A DNA stretch of 64,000 nucleotides from Allolobophora icterica (lineage: Eukaryota; Annelida; Clitellata; Crassiclitellata; Lumbricidae), in contig OY744611.1 of the NCBI GenBank assembly GCA_963556255.1, positions 7,338,443 through 7,402,442 on the forward strand, written 5' to 3'. Under the pieces are notes generated by a model. The model saw nothing but the letters and a program-made list of their open reading frames with translations. It had not been told where the DNA came from and did no database searches. The position numbers were made by a program, and so were the translations under genes. This document shows, in pieces, positions 1 to 11,811 of the stretch. Numbering within the stretch: the first letter of the stretch is position 1; each line of letters begins with the position of its first letter.

Positions 1-88
1 GGCATAGCCTAACACTCAAGCAACTGTTTTTGCGCGCTAAATCCGAATACCACTAATCTAAGGTTAAATTGGATTAGAAATGCTAATG

Positions 89-267
89 GGGCAAAACGCC
101 CCCTTTGAAGCACGTTGTATTTAATTATTTTCTAAGTCATCCTTTTTGGAATTTTATCGAACGCAATTTGGGGACATTCAGTACTAGACCCTGCAATAAC
201 TTCATGCTTAAAATGCTATTACACACTTTGTAAATTGGGAAAAACCGTTAAAGGGGGCGTTTTGCCC
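89..267. repeat. 18-bp inverted repeat pair
   Basis: The stretch GGGCAAAACGCCCCCTTT at 89-106 is repeated exactly as its reverse complement at 250-267, 143 bases away. Each arm is itself partly palindromic. This could be the remains of a MITE or a stem-forming repeat; I found no flanking target-site duplication. The rest of 1-1330 shows no gene. Around 345-420 there is a diverged match to the LINE 3' module seen elsewhere (CCTGAGGTA...CCCTCAGG). Confidence 0.5.
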
Positions 268-1337
268 TCCTCTCCCCTATGATCATAGTCGGAAAAATGA
301 CAATTTTCATTATTATTTTTTCTAATGCTACAATTATTAGTGTAATTATTTTTCACCTGAGGTACATGTAATCCCTCAGGATTCCGAAAATTATGGATGA
401 CATTAATCTGGGATGGCTAGTTACTATTGTTGTTTTTGCTGCTATTTTTCTTGTTATTTTGATGGCTAGTTACTATTATTATTTTTGTTGCCTGAAGAAA
501 AGTTTCCGGAACTGAACGCACATGTCGAAATGACGATGATGATGAAACTATCACTCCGGAACTGAACAATCAGTGGGACGCCAGAAAACAAAAATTATGA
601 ACTAATTTGATGTGATCTAAAAAATAAGTAAGTAAATGTTACTGTCCTTTTAAAAGGACGTGGTCATTAACGGGTTAAAGACAGAAAACAGCAGAAATAG
701 TTCTTTACACATCATCTTTAACAGGTAATGCCGAATCTATAGTTACATTACCATACAGTTATTATGTAACAAGGTTTCATTTTATTAAAGGGTCGCAAGT
801 CAATTAATATCAATTTTGTCTGTTGGATTCAAACAACAAACGTTGTTATAGCGCTACAATAGACCATAGATATCGTATTAAGGCGGTTCTCGTTGATAAG
901 GTCGCCTAATGACCGCAATTTATATTCGTCGGTGATGCTGGCGTCAGATAAATTACAAACAGTAATGGCGGTCATTAACTGGAAACGCAGACCTCATGAA
1001 ACTAGCATTCGTTTGAGCACCGGAAACTCGCGGAGTAATTAGAGACGTCATCAGACGCTGTAATTAATTCAAAATAGACCAACGAGTCACGTGACACTCT
1101 CGCCCTACCTTTATGTCTGTGATTGTATCTCTGTGGTGTTGGTCCGTTTGGCTGTGTTCGTCTGTCCTTGATTTCTTGCGTTTTCTGTCTGTCTGTGTGT
1201 GTCCTTCTGTGCAAACTGGGTCAGTGTGCCTGTTTGTCTGTGTATGTGTCTGCCTGAGTGTTCTCTTTATTTAATTTTATTTTCTGTCGTTTTCCTTCTT
1301 CCTCCTTGCCTTCTTTCATCTCTTCTCTCTCTCATTC

Positions 1338-1460
<123 letters not shown>

Positions 1461-2524
1461 ATCTCTTTCTCTCTTGCTGTCCGTCTGTCTGTCTGCTTGC
1501 ATCTCCCTGTTGTATCAGTCTCTGATTGTCGCTTCCGCTTCCTGTCTGTGTCAGTCTATTTCTGCCTCGCAGTACTTCTCTTTGTCTTTACACCTCTCTA
1601 TCTTTACTTGTCTTTCTCTTTTACCTCTAACTTAGTATCTGTCCCTGTATTTCTATCTGTATGTCTGTCTGTTTGTCTCTCCTTGTCTCTTCATCAGTAT
1701 TTCTCTCTTACTGCCTTTTCTTTCTTCACTCTTTCTTTCCTAGTCTATTTCAGTCTCCCTCTTGTTTCACTCTCTTAATGCCTTTCTTCCTCCTTACCAC
1801 CTCCTGTATCTCTCTCTTCACCTGGTAACAGACGAAGATGCAATTAGATGTTCATCTGGCAGATGGTGCTTTGGGGGATCCGATCGTCTGCTGCAAATAA
1901 CAACAGATGGTACCAGTGGACGGGGGTGGGTGTGTTGGGGGGTCGAACCGCAAACAGCACGAACCAAAATCTAATTAATTTCCGATATGAAATTCGGCTA
2001 TTAATCGCAAATATGGTATTTCCTTCCAAGCGGGGATAAGATGGAAGCTGACAGACGTCATGAAAACCGACCTTTTATCTTCATAAAGCGATTACGAACA
2101 ACATTTGCTGATTGCTTCATAAAGACATTAGGCCGCGTTGTTGTTGTTGCTGCGCATTTTGGGCCACGAGAAGCGCTATATAAATGCCTTGATCATTACT
2201 TTGAGGTAAACGCTTGAGAGCAATTATGTGTCTGTCTGTCTTCAACCGTCCTCAATCCGAGGGTTGGTCGCTTCATGGACAAGTTTCCTCCATCTCCTCC
2301 TGTCCTCCGTCTCCGACAACACTTGATTGAACGATAAATCCATCCAAGTTCTGATGTTGGTGAGCCATCCCATCCTCGGTCTTTCTTACTTCGGACACCT
2401 GATGAGGAAGAAGGGAGAAATTATGTGTGGCCAGAGCAGAACCTGATGTGGTCGCCGACAATAAAACAATCACTGTGGCTTTCCATAACCAGAGATGTGT
2501 GCGGATTTTTTTTTATAAATGACC

Positions 2525-3080
2525 GTACATTGCAGCTGTAGTTGCTTACCTTAGATATGTGTATTTATGTATGTAGTTATGTAATAATGCATGCATTTAT
2601 GTATGTATGTATGTATCTATCTATTTATATATATCTGTATACAGGCCTGTATGTATCTATGTATGTATGCCTATTATGTATTTATTTATGTATGTATGCA
2701 TTTCTGTAAAAATGTATGCATGTATTTAAGTATGTATGTATGTATTTATGACAGCATGTATGTATTTATGTATGTATGTATGTAGGAACATATATATGTA
2801 TGCATATATGCATTTATATGTATTTATACGTATGTGTAATGTGTACGTAGGTATGCACGTATGTGTATGCAACTATGCATGTATGTGTGTTTCTGTATAA
2901 TGTATGCATGTATCTATGTATGTATATATATCCACTTATGTAGGTATTTATATATGTATGTACGTACGTATAATTATATGTATGCATAATATATGCATGT
3001 ATAATTTGTATATGCATTTATATGTGCATGTATGCACAGCACACTATGTATGTATGCATGCATGCGTGTATCTATTTATG
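2525..3080. repeat. degenerate (ATGT)n microsatellite
   Basis: More than 500 bases of imperfect TGTA/ATGT units with ATAT and TTTA interruptions, which suggests an old decaying array. No coding potential. Confidence 0.9.
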
Positions 3081-3234
3081 CATTATTGCAGAATTCAGAT
3101 ACTGACTGAAAGCGCACGCACGGCCACATGCAGGTGCGATGGCTATGTGCACGTGCCGCAGTAAGATACAGGTTAATGACCTTTAGCACGTGCCAACCTA
3201 GCATAAAAACTGCACCGTAGAAAGAAAATGAATA

Positions 3235-4130
3235 CTTGGTTCTCTGCGAATTATCTTACAGAAAATCAACACCTAACGAGAAATTAGATATAACCATAAA
3301 AGATGCTTCTCTTACACACGTTGAGTCAACTAGGTTTCTTGGCGTATTATATTGATCAACAACTTACATGAAAATCACATATAATTAATGAAATTTCTAA
3401 TAAAATTGTTAAGAATGTTGGAATTTTAGCCGTATTGCTCGCTTGTTACCTCAACCTGTTAAATTGAATATATACTATGCACTTATTTTCCCCTAGGCCT
3501 ATCTTAATTATTGTAATATGATTTGAGCAATAACTTATCCCTCCAGGCTAACGGTATTGATAAGTCGACAATAAAAGGGTTATTCGCTTAATTGCAGGGG
3601 CCCGAAAATAGGACCATCCTGTATTATTGTTCAGAGAATTTAAAATATTGAGAATCTATCTAGCTGTTAGATTTAAATAGCGTCCATTCAGATAAATTAC
3701 TCAGAGGCACTTCTGACCCAGGTCCGAGAATGGATCAAATCAAGGATCTTCAAGTTGTGGAATTCTTGTTCCGCCTAGAATTTCGACTTCTACCACTTAG
3801 TTTCAAGGATTTCTTGCCTCAATGCTTATGCCTCTCACTTCCATTATACTAGAAATGCCTCCACTTATCGCTCGGTTAAGATTCATTTATTTTAATACTC
3901 TTCTCCATACAATCAAGTCTCAGGGAACGCAGTTATGGAATTCAATTCCTACTGAAATACGCATGTCAGATAATGTGCGTGCAAGCACAATTTAATTGGA
4001 ATGACACACAGCTTCCAAGCGTTTTCAATAGCCCTTGATGAGAATGTAGATGCGTCAGTATTTATCAGAAGTGCACATCGCGATTTTAATAAAATTGAAG
4101 AATTCTTTAATTTCGTGTATACTTTTGAAT
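3235..4130 (+). mobile_element. decayed non-LTR retrotransposon fragment (reverse transcriptase C-terminal half)
   Basis: Translated in three frames, the plus strand gives collinear scraps of a LINE reverse transcriptase: a VESTRFLGV block near 3322, QLTWKSHI near 3360, a run like LNIYYALIFPYLNYCN near 3470-3520, KRVIRLIAGARK near 3580, and GTQLWNSIPTEI near 3925. The order and wording match the thumb and C-terminal region of Jockey/L2-like LINEs. Stops and frameshifts are frequent, so this is a dead copy. The clade is not certain. Confidence 0.65.
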
Positions 4131-5088
4131 AATGCGACCGTATTTCAGGAAGTGGAAGAGTGCATTGATGAAGTTGGGTACAGTGCAACAAACTCATGTC
4201 TTTGTATATCAATGGAGACCCATCAATATGTTCGATAAATGTTGATGTGATTATTGAGGAAGTCTAAACTGAACAGCCTTAATATACCAGGAAATAATTT
4301 CACTAATATGCATCGCATTTTTAATAAAGAAGTTATGTAAAGTAAAAGCCCAAAAAATAGGAAGATTTGGATTTAGTTCTTAAACCTTCGATTTTATACG
4401 TGCATAACGACTGAACCAAAGGTTGTCAACTTCTTTTTTTACTACCAAGCATTGAAGCTGAGAATGGGGAGCCATTATGTCTCGTGCTCCAAGTTCGAAC
4501 GCTTTGAGTCCGAGAAATGTTCTGAGGCGTTTCTTGACACTTAGACACGAGATTGAAATTCAAAAACAAGGATTTTCTTCAGTTCACAGATTCCACTTTT
4601 ATCTGCAACCTTGTCCTTCTAGCAGATAAAACGCAACATCTGAATACATTGGGCCTAGGATATCAGGGTAGAAAAGAGATGTACGACAGTGTGAAAGTCT
4701 TCCAGAGTCCAGTGTGGGATAAATAGCTGACTGACGGAAATTCCACTTATTTCTCAACACTGCATGAATTCCTTAGAAAGTAGAACTCCAGTTCTTGAAA
4801 GAATATGCAGATATCGTTTCTATCTTACTTGAACACTTTGGGGTGCGGCTTAAAAACTTCAAAGCCCGGGAACCACACTTTCAACTCTCTTTCATACCTT
4901 TTGATATGGAAATCGACAGCGTGGCAGATGGAGTAACAAGCCTCCGTTAAATATTATTTTTCTTATTTATTTATTTATTTATTATTATTATTATTATTAT
5001 TTTACACGACGTATTTTTGATCCCATAGGCGATCAAAACTATGTCCGTAGATAGGAAGGGTGCTATTCTGGAACGGCTTCTCCCTCGT

Positions 5089-5852
5089 CTAGGTTCTTTT
5101 GGGCAAAGGTTCCTCGGCAGGCAATCCAATTAGAGCGTCGTATGATGATAGAGAGGCCCTGGAAGAGATGGCAAGTCTATTTGGGGTCTCCAAGTCCATC
5201 CCGCTGGTGTTAATGGGGCCTAGGGTCTCGAAAGTCAGAGGGAAGAAAAAGTGCTTCGCAAGTAGCTGGTTGTACTTGGTGGTTTTTCTTGCAGCCGCCA
5301 GTTGCGCCGCCGCCCAACCTCTGCCGCAGTCGCGTGACGGTAGGACGGGGTCATCGCGTCGATCACAGTGGGATCCCATACGAGGCTGCGTCACAAACGC
5401 CATGGAATCAACGTCAATACGTCGGGGCGCGTTCCGTCTGATCTAGAGAGTCCGGGTGGTTCCTTAACGTTAGGCACGCCTGCGCGTGTGAGGCTGCAGC
5501 TTATCAGGTTGTTTATGGCGGCTTGCCTGACAATTCTGCCGGGGCCGGGGCCGAGGCCACATGAGAGCCAGTGCGATCCATCGGCTATCACCATCGCTCC
5601 GCAGAGACATACGTGTGGCTCGCATATCTGCGTTCTCAAGCGGATGCTCGTCACTATTCGTGCAGTCTCGTCATCCATTCTCAATCCACATGATGACATC
5701 AGCTGCAGCGCCAACAGCCAATCGCCGGCGTGAGGCGCCGCCGTCATTCTCATTCTCGCTTGGTGCTGCGAGGATGCATCCAGCCTTTCTATAGCATTCT
5801 TCACGAATCGTCTATCCCAGTGCGATTGTTTATGTGCTGCATGGTTATCTAT
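5089..5852 (-). pseudogene. retroelement C-terminal domain remnant
   Basis: This is the continuation of the RT pseudogene past the inserted transposon. An open stretch (5852-5391) contains HAGDWLLALQ, a CEPHVCLCGA cysteine cluster, GSHWLSCG, a conserved NNLI.CSLTRAGVP.VKEP block and RPDVLTLIPW. A frame change near 5400 leads into KTTKYNQLLAKHFF and FETLGPINTSGMDL (to 5089). The Cys/His spacing (C.C...H..SC) looks like a zinc-binding site. The coding stretch starts exactly at the transposon's target-site duplication. Confidence 0.6.
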
Positions 5853-6105
5853 ATGTATGGTAGGGTGCATCGAAATTTTTTTTTAAAACAATATTCTAAT
5901 AGTTACCGATAGTTGCCTTTTATACTGCTTAGTTAGCATGCAAATTTTAGGATTTTTTGGATAAGTCCTTGAGGTGCCCCAACGACCCTCAAATGTTCAT
6001 GATTTGAAGGCTCCCGAGCACTGCATTAAACGTAATTTGTTGTAGGGCAAACTAATTTTGTGTATAGCTTTAAAGAGTTCTGTTGATCTTTTAGTAAGTA
6101 GGTAG

Positions 6106-6343
6106 CATTGGCGGCAATCCAGGGGGTCGAGGGGGACAAGATCCCACCTTTAACAGTGGGGGACACACCATGCATTGGCCCCCCTCCCCGAAATTTTGAA
6201 GAAACACCAAAAAAGGTAAAATAATGTTATCGCGACTGAGCGCGAAAATTTCTTACTTTTATTTAACCAGCTCAGTTAAAAACTTTTTTGACCAGATCAT
6301 TTCAAAACTGTCCCCCACCTGTCAAACAAGATCACCGCCACTG
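6106..6343. mobile_element. hAT-type MITE (238 bp) with 8-bp TSD
   Basis: The left end is CATTGGCGGCAATC and the right end is the complement of CAGTGGCGGTGATC. Both are flanked by GTAGGTAG (6098-6105 and 6344-6351). CA(G/T)TGGCGG ends with 8-bp duplications are typical of non-autonomous hAT elements. It has no coding capacity. It lies inside the transposon at 5861-8217, making a third insertion layer. Confidence 0.85.
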
Positions 6344-6699
6344 GTAGGTAGCAATACATTCGAGTTCCTAAAGATGAGAAGGAGTTTTTAACTCACCAGA
6401 GAACAGTAAGGTTGATGTGTATCAGCAATGTCGACAAACTTACAACAAATAAGCTTGTTAACAAGCACAAAAGAAAAGCTAAGCAAGTTCGACGGGTCGA
6501 AATATATTGCGTCATTATGTGGTGGATGGTCGTGGATGTTAGTGATGACTCAGTAGACGATTCTGAATCTAATTTCGAAACCAGCAGGTCAAACACTTGT
6601 AATCGACCAGAAGATTTAACTAAAGATCGTACTGTTCAATTTAGTAGTAATCAACTTGTGATGAACCTGCATCGAACGTTATAGTCAAGACACTTTTGA

Positions 6700-7820
6700 A
6701 GTAGACTACCAACATTTAACTTAAGCCTATGATCGTTTCGGTGTTCCAGACAGAGCAGCTGCTGAGATAACACCAGTGCTGTAGGATTTCGGTGTTATAT
6801 GTGATGCTGATTTGTCAAATGTTATTGACCAAAATAAAATTAGACGTGAACGATGAAATTAACGCGACGAGCTGGAATACTTGAACAACGTAGGTGATTT
6901 ACTCGTTTATTTTTGATGGTCGAAAGATAAAACTTTAGTACAGAATGTCAAGGAAGGAAATAAGTATACTACCGGCGAGCTGTTACCGAGGAAAACTTAT
7001 CGTTGTTGAATGAAGGAACCAGGATCGACTTACGTCGGACATACCACCCACGACTAGATCAGCCTTGCAAAATTGTTAACCACATCGGAGCATATAGGCC
7101 CTACATATACTTTCACTACATACATCGCCAGCATTTAAAGCTCTACTGATGGTTTGCCAAAATTCTATTTGCAGCTGTCAACCACCGCAAGTGATTCAAT
7201 GTTCCATGGTCTTTTTCTAGATTAATTCAACGAGCACTGGCCTCTAAGGACCGTGTTACTGATGTCCCACAATACTGAGAGTCACTACTTAGGTAAGTTA
7301 AAGTTGCAGGTGGAAAATCCGACTCAATTTTATCAAAGAACACTACTGGTAACTGTTTACACGTTAATAAACCATTGCCAATTGGCCAAGAGAAAGGACG
7401 AGGACCGCTTGTTGCTCCATGGTAACTGATGGCCGTAAGAAAATTTGTAAGCTGGGAATGCGTCATATCCTGAAAGCTAGGAAACGGTACTGTCTGGAAT
7501 TCGAAATTCGTTGTTCCTGTGCTGAAGTTTAATGCCTCTGATGAAACTGAACTCATTTTCTGGCAAATATGCGTAGCAGAACACCACTAACATTGAGGTA
7601 TCTGATATAGAAATTATGCAATTTGTAGCGACGCACCCAGCGCAAAAGTTCGACTTTCCTAGATTCCCATGCCAATCATAGGCAGTGGAGCGTTATGCTA
7701 AAGTAGGGACTGAGGCTTGCAGCTGCAGTCTGCGGCATCAAAGCTAGGAACGGTTTCATAAATACAAGATTGGAATCTGGGCGAATAATGCCGACTTTTA
7801 ACAATAAGAAAGAATATCGT
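6700..7820. pseudogene. transposase remnant with an inverted middle block
   Basis: The plus strand of about 6720-7060 gives scraps in several frames: DRAAAEI, FGVICDADLSNVID, KIRRER, FDGRK/DKTLV (one base lost between them) and RRAVTEENLSLLNEG. The minus strand 7556-7227 is open for 109 codons and reads HSQLTNFL, TSGPRPFSWPIGNGLLTCK, QLPVV and DSQYC. The plus strand 7630-7820 then gives FDFPRFPCQS, AVERYAKV and ANNADF. As I recall, these three blocks follow this order in one transposase family of invertebrates, so the middle block appears to be flipped. It cannot be functional. The superfamily is inferred from the ends (TAGGG, 8-bp TSD). Confidence 0.5.
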
Positions 7821-8225
7821 GTAGCATGACAACTTAGGCCTAAGCTTACGGAAAATGGATTAATGGGATAAGACTACTACTGTAGTTTACCGTTACTGTA
7901 GTTTAGTCTCAACTCACTGTTTCATCATTGGTGTAATGGACATAATGATGGAATAATATACCTAATATATTACATTCTACTTCTCATCAGATTCATACTG
8001 TAGAAGCTGGTTTTTCTGGACATACTCCTTGCATAACTTGGGCAAACATTGTCCGTCTAATATCAAAACTTCAAGGTCATTGGGGCACCTCAAGGTCATG
8101 TGCTAAATTGATGAAATTGCACCAGAATACTGCTGACATCAAATGGCAACTACTTTGCACTATTAGAAATAAAAATGAGACAAAATTTTTTTCTCCCATT
8201 ATGATCGATGCACCCTAATGTATGG

Positions 8226-8244
8226 CATGACTCTCCTCATTCCA
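8226..8244 (-). other. retroelement sequence at the transposon's right junction
   Basis: The retroelement reading frame stops at a TGA at about 8245 just before the transposon junction, so the copy was probably already dead or has decayed since the insertion. Confidence 0.4.
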
Positions 8245-9215
8245 TCATTGATTCCACTCTTGCGTCAGTGATGGACTGATCGTATCCCAGCATAGAGGAC
8301 TCGAGAGCGTGGGTGCTCGCAGTGGAAGCCAACAGGCAGGAAGTGCAAGCGTGGTCACCCGACGTATGCCCAGTCCTTCGGTCTTAACTGGTAGAGACGC
8401 TTGGAGCCATTGGTTGTCGGTCATACTGAGGTTGAGGATTGAGCTTAGGTCTTTTCTCTGTAGGTCGTCGTACCTTTCATGTAGCACATGTCCGCTACAG
8501 GGGCAGCTTCTTAATGTGTGCAACAGCTTCTGTTAGCATACTGAACTTCTTAAAAGTACTATTGCATCGTGTTTGGCGATATTTTCAACTGTAGAAGTTG
8601 TTATCTTTAACTCCGCACATCTGGATTCTAGGCATATTGTTAGCGCTTCCTCAGGCGACAGCGACGCTCCCAGCAAGCAGACCGCTGTCGGTGATGCGGT
8701 TAGGAATTGTTGCAAGATCGGATGCTCTGTTGGCTCGTTAGAGAGTGTGATGCGTTCACCTATTGCGTAATTGAGATGTAATCCCATCATTCCAATAACT
8801 TGCTCCTGCAACTTATGTCCTCGGTTACAACGGCCGTTCTTCCTTCCAGAGACAAGTTGTCCAGGTATACGAGCGTCAAAGGCGATGACTGCTTCTGCAT
8901 GATCGGTTGCTGCGGAAGGCAAAACAGCAGCGGCCCTTGGGTTGCGCCGCGTTGGGGACTGAATTTTGAGAGGAGTGTGTACTTCCCGAACTGTAATACC
9001 TGTAATTCCCCCGAATATGATCGGTCTAATTCGTTCCGGGCACACTCACGTCAGGAGTAGGTTAACCAAGCCCGCGATGGCCGATGTAAGTTCTCCTGCG
9101 ATTTCCGCGCAGCCGACCAGATCCGCCAGGTCATCGGCGGTCGCTCGAAGGCGCAGGATGTTCTTGGAAGGTTTCCTATATTTCCGCCTTCCAGCTTAGA
9201 CACTACCGCCGCTGC
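8245..9215 (-). pseudogene. retroelement reverse transcriptase, palm/thumb remnant
   Basis: Reading the minus strand from about 9215 there is RPIIFGGIT (RT palm, as in elements with ...IRPI.FGG), a GLHLN block, CLLGASLSPEEAL, HDAIVLLRS, a stop at 8533, and then in the next open stretch YDDLQRKDLSSILN and LPVKTEGLGIRRV (8523-8245). This order fits the fingers-to-thumb part of the RT and joins the C-terminal part on the far side of the transposon at 5861-8217. The catalytic YLDD-type motif is not visible. At least two in-frame stops break it. Confidence 0.6.
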
Positions 9216-10202
9216 CACCGCCTGACTTTAGCTTATTTTTGTTCTGCTTCCGTCTCTATAATTGTCTCTGGAGTTGTGCCTTGAGATTTCCTCCCATTTC
9301 GTTGGCCAGTCCGCAATGAAGCGTTCCAATCTCTTTTTTATTGCCTATGCTAGGTTGTGGCCTCTGCCTCCCCTTCGTGGTTTCTCCAGGACCCCCCACC
9401 GCGAAGGTCATCAGGATGTAGCAGGTGGATAGATTGTCCGCATCGTTTAGGATTTTGTTTATAATTGAGATCAGGAGTCTCCTCGTGCTTCGTCTAGCCG
9501 TTTTGGGATTTACTTCATGATCTTATGTGTCAGCGACAGGTGGGTAGTCTCATCACGGACCTGGTCTATGGGTGGGTTTGGGTCCGCGTGTGAAGCATTG
9601 CCGGTTTCTCTCTCCTGTGTCTTTCTATTGTGGGCGTCTGCGTCTGCGTCTCCCTGGTCCTGTTGATGCGATCCGAGGGGTGGTTTGTGTGAACCGGGAC
9701 ATGGTTGGCTTCTGAGTCAATGCAGTTGAACATTTCGTCACGGTTGTGTAATTGTCTTTCTACTCTGCAGACACTGCAGACTCCGCATGCCTTCTGTGAT
9801 GGTCTAGGAGGCGTTAAGATGTCCATATACTCGGATTGTCTATGTGGTCCGTGCGGTTATAAGTGCTAGTCACTGTGAAAATGCATGGCCATGATAGGTT
9901 TACGTAGACAAATATCAGTCGTGTGATGTTCTTCTGTCTGACCCTGTACTACGCTCTGCGGTGAACCTACAGGTGTGCCAGAGGGCGTAGCCCACGTTAG
10001 GGTTCCTGCGGCTCGCGCCTCTAACTTTTAGCTTAGAGAAAACAAGGACGAAAGGGGAATAAACTTGCAAATCTGTTAAAACCCTGCTATCTATAAGAAG
10101 ATACACTAAGAATAAGCCGTACTTCAGAGATGTCAACGACAGGAAGCGTATTAAAAGTATGTTCTCCTCTCCCAGCATAACATGCCGCCATCTTGGTCGA
10201 GG
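9216..10202. other. no gene seen; probable retroelement-derived sequence
   Basis: I recognise no protein here. A 37-base stretch at 9900-9937 (ACGTAGACAAATATCAGTCG core) recurs at 10518-10554, just upstream of a retroelement 3' fragment. The interval is therefore probably part of the same retroelement family in diverged copies. Confidence 0.4.
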
Positions 10203-10554
10203 GGCCGTTCCATAATTATTATTATTATTATTATTTTAGTCCCGAGGTAAACATGATCTCTCGGGCGTCACAAAAATTTGTCAGAAGACAAAAGAAAACT
10301 AGTTATTCTGGAATGGTTACATCTCCTCCGCGTCCGGCTCGACTAAAGTGCCATGAAAAGTCACCGAGTTAAAACGCTGAATGGTGATTGAGAGACGTTG
10401 CAGCAAGAAGCAAGTCTCCCTATTGTCTCCTGTGGTCAGCGTCAGGTTGCGACCCAAGTCTGTTAAAAAGTCCAGGCCTGTGTTGCCAATAGGGCCTAAA
10501 GTCTCAAAAGCCAAGGCTTACGTAGACAAATATCAGTCGTGCGATGTTCCTCTG
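10203..10554 (-). mobile_element. 3'-terminal fragment of the same retroelement family
   Basis: The minus strand is open from 10514 to 10317 and reads AFETLGPIGNTGLDFL, GDNRETCFLLQRLSI and RFNSVTFHGTL, the same C-terminal domain as at 5089-5400 but better preserved. After it come a 3' UTR with the complement of CCCGAGGTAAACATGATC and an (AAT)n tail at about 10203-10225. It is truncated at the 5' side near a (TTA)n array. This copy ties the dispersed CCGAGGTAA module to this family. Confidence 0.65.
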
Positions 10555-10723
<169 letters not shown>

Positions 10724-10941
10724 GACTTTGACAGTTTGTTAGCAATATTTTGCTACATTGCTGTCAGTCACCTTGACGATTTATTTAATATGATACCCAT
10801 TTAGTTAGCGTTAGCTTACATGTACGTCTGCTTATCTTGGCGGTATTTTACCTGTGTTTCGCTCACCTTAAAATACATTTACCTTGACGGTAGCTTACCT
10901 TTATGTCCACTTGCGGTACGTGTATTTTCACGTTAGCTTAC

Positions 10942-11810
10942 CTTGACGTGCCTGGGTGAAATTTCTCTGCAGACATCAATGACCTTGTCGCCGAGACCCT
11001 CTGAGGACAGCGTATAGAGAACCTCTCCGATCAGGTCATCTCGCGAGAACCGATCGAAGCTTAGGACGACGAAGTGTAGAGTGATGGAGTTCAGCTGGTC
11101 CTTCGAGATCCCGTAGAAGGTGAAGACCTCGTCGAAGACCGGGTTCAGACTTCGACGGACGACTCTCGTCTTGGCCTTCTGTCGCTTCTCGGGAAGAAGA
11201 TGCAGCTTGACGTACGGATCGGAACTTCCGCTGTTGACATCCTTGACCGGAAGTTCCGTCGCCTTGACGACCGTCACGACAAGTGCCTCTCTCTGACGGT
11301 CGTAGTCAACGCTGAACTGGAGTGTTCCGAGTTTTCCTGTTCCACTCTCGTCTTCCGGGTCCGTTCCAGGAGATACAGGAATCGTTCCGGCGTCTTGTGG
11401 TAGCGTAGCTCGTTCCGGTGGAGATCCGGCAGGAACCTTATCCTGAGGATCGGCGTAGCACTCCGTACGGAACTGGCCCGGATCGATTTCGGGAATCGTC
11501 GGTGACCGGAAGCTGGAACGACGCTCCGGAATCTGGATCTCCGTCGAAGGATTCCGTGGGATGAGCGGCGCCAGCGAACGGCCAGCCGAAGAGATGCTAA
11601 TCAGGGATGCGGTGCTACGTATGCTGGGTGAAGAGGAGCTCTTGACGCTGCACGAGCTGCCAGCCCAGAACGGTCGCAAGCCTGTCTTCAGCAGTCCCTC
11701 TGCCGATGTCCGACCCGACGGGCGACGCAGACAGCGGTAGATCAGCGCCGACAGACCGACGATCAGGCCGAGACCAAAGACAACGGCAGGTAGGATGACG
11801 TACCATTGGG
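10942..11810 (-). CDS. synaptotagmin 4/11-type protein, exon with membrane anchor, linker and C2A domain
   Basis: This is one 869-bp exon. It starts after an acceptor (TTTTCACCAG, minus strand) at 11811 and ends at 10942 before a GTAAGC donor. It encodes a hydrophobic segment (YVILPAVVFGLGLIVGLSAL), a YRCLRR cytosolic stop, a Ser/Pro-rich linker of about 130 residues and a C2 domain (from LGTLQFSVDYDRQ through FDEVFTFYGI and LHFVVLSFDRFSRDDLIGEVL). LSFDRFSRDD carries Ser where synaptotagmin 1 has the first loop-3 Asp (DFDRFS), the substitution known in SYT4/SYT11. Such proteins sit on dense-core or other vesicles and tune exocytosis. The start codon exon and the C2B exons are not found; C2B should lie at lower coordinates, probably beyond the window. 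Confidence 0.85.
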
Positions 11811-11811
11811 C

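Larger units (their letters stand above)
5861..8217. mobile_element. hAT-like DNA transposon with 13-bp TIRs and 8-bp TSD
   Basis: The termini are perfect inverted repeats, TAGGGTGCATCGA at 5861 and its complement ending at 8217. They are flanked by the 8-bp direct repeat ATGTATGG at 5853-5860 and 8218-8225. A subterminal inverted repeat (CTTGAGGTGCCCCAA near 5970; complement near 8080) supports the ends. An 8-bp TSD with a TAGGG terminus fits the hAT superfamily (YARNG ends). The element is 2357 bp, interrupts the retroelement, holds a broken transposase and has itself been hit by a MITE (6106-6343). Confidence 0.85.
4951..9220 (-). mobile_element. decayed retroelement with RT domain and (AAT)n tail, split by a DNA transposon
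   Basis: Minus-strand coding scraps run in order from 9215 to 5089: the reverse-transcriptase palm and thumb (9215-8245), then after a 2.36-kb inserted transposon (5861-8217) the C-terminal domain (5852-5089). The 3' end lies in an (AAT)n/(AAAT)n tail at about 4951-5010. From memory, the C-terminal wording (HAGDWLLAL, CEPHVCLCG, FETLGPI) belongs to a retroelement family common in aquatic invertebrates; I cannot name its clade. A second 3'-end copy is at 10203-10530. In-frame stops show that it is inactive. Confidence 0.7.
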
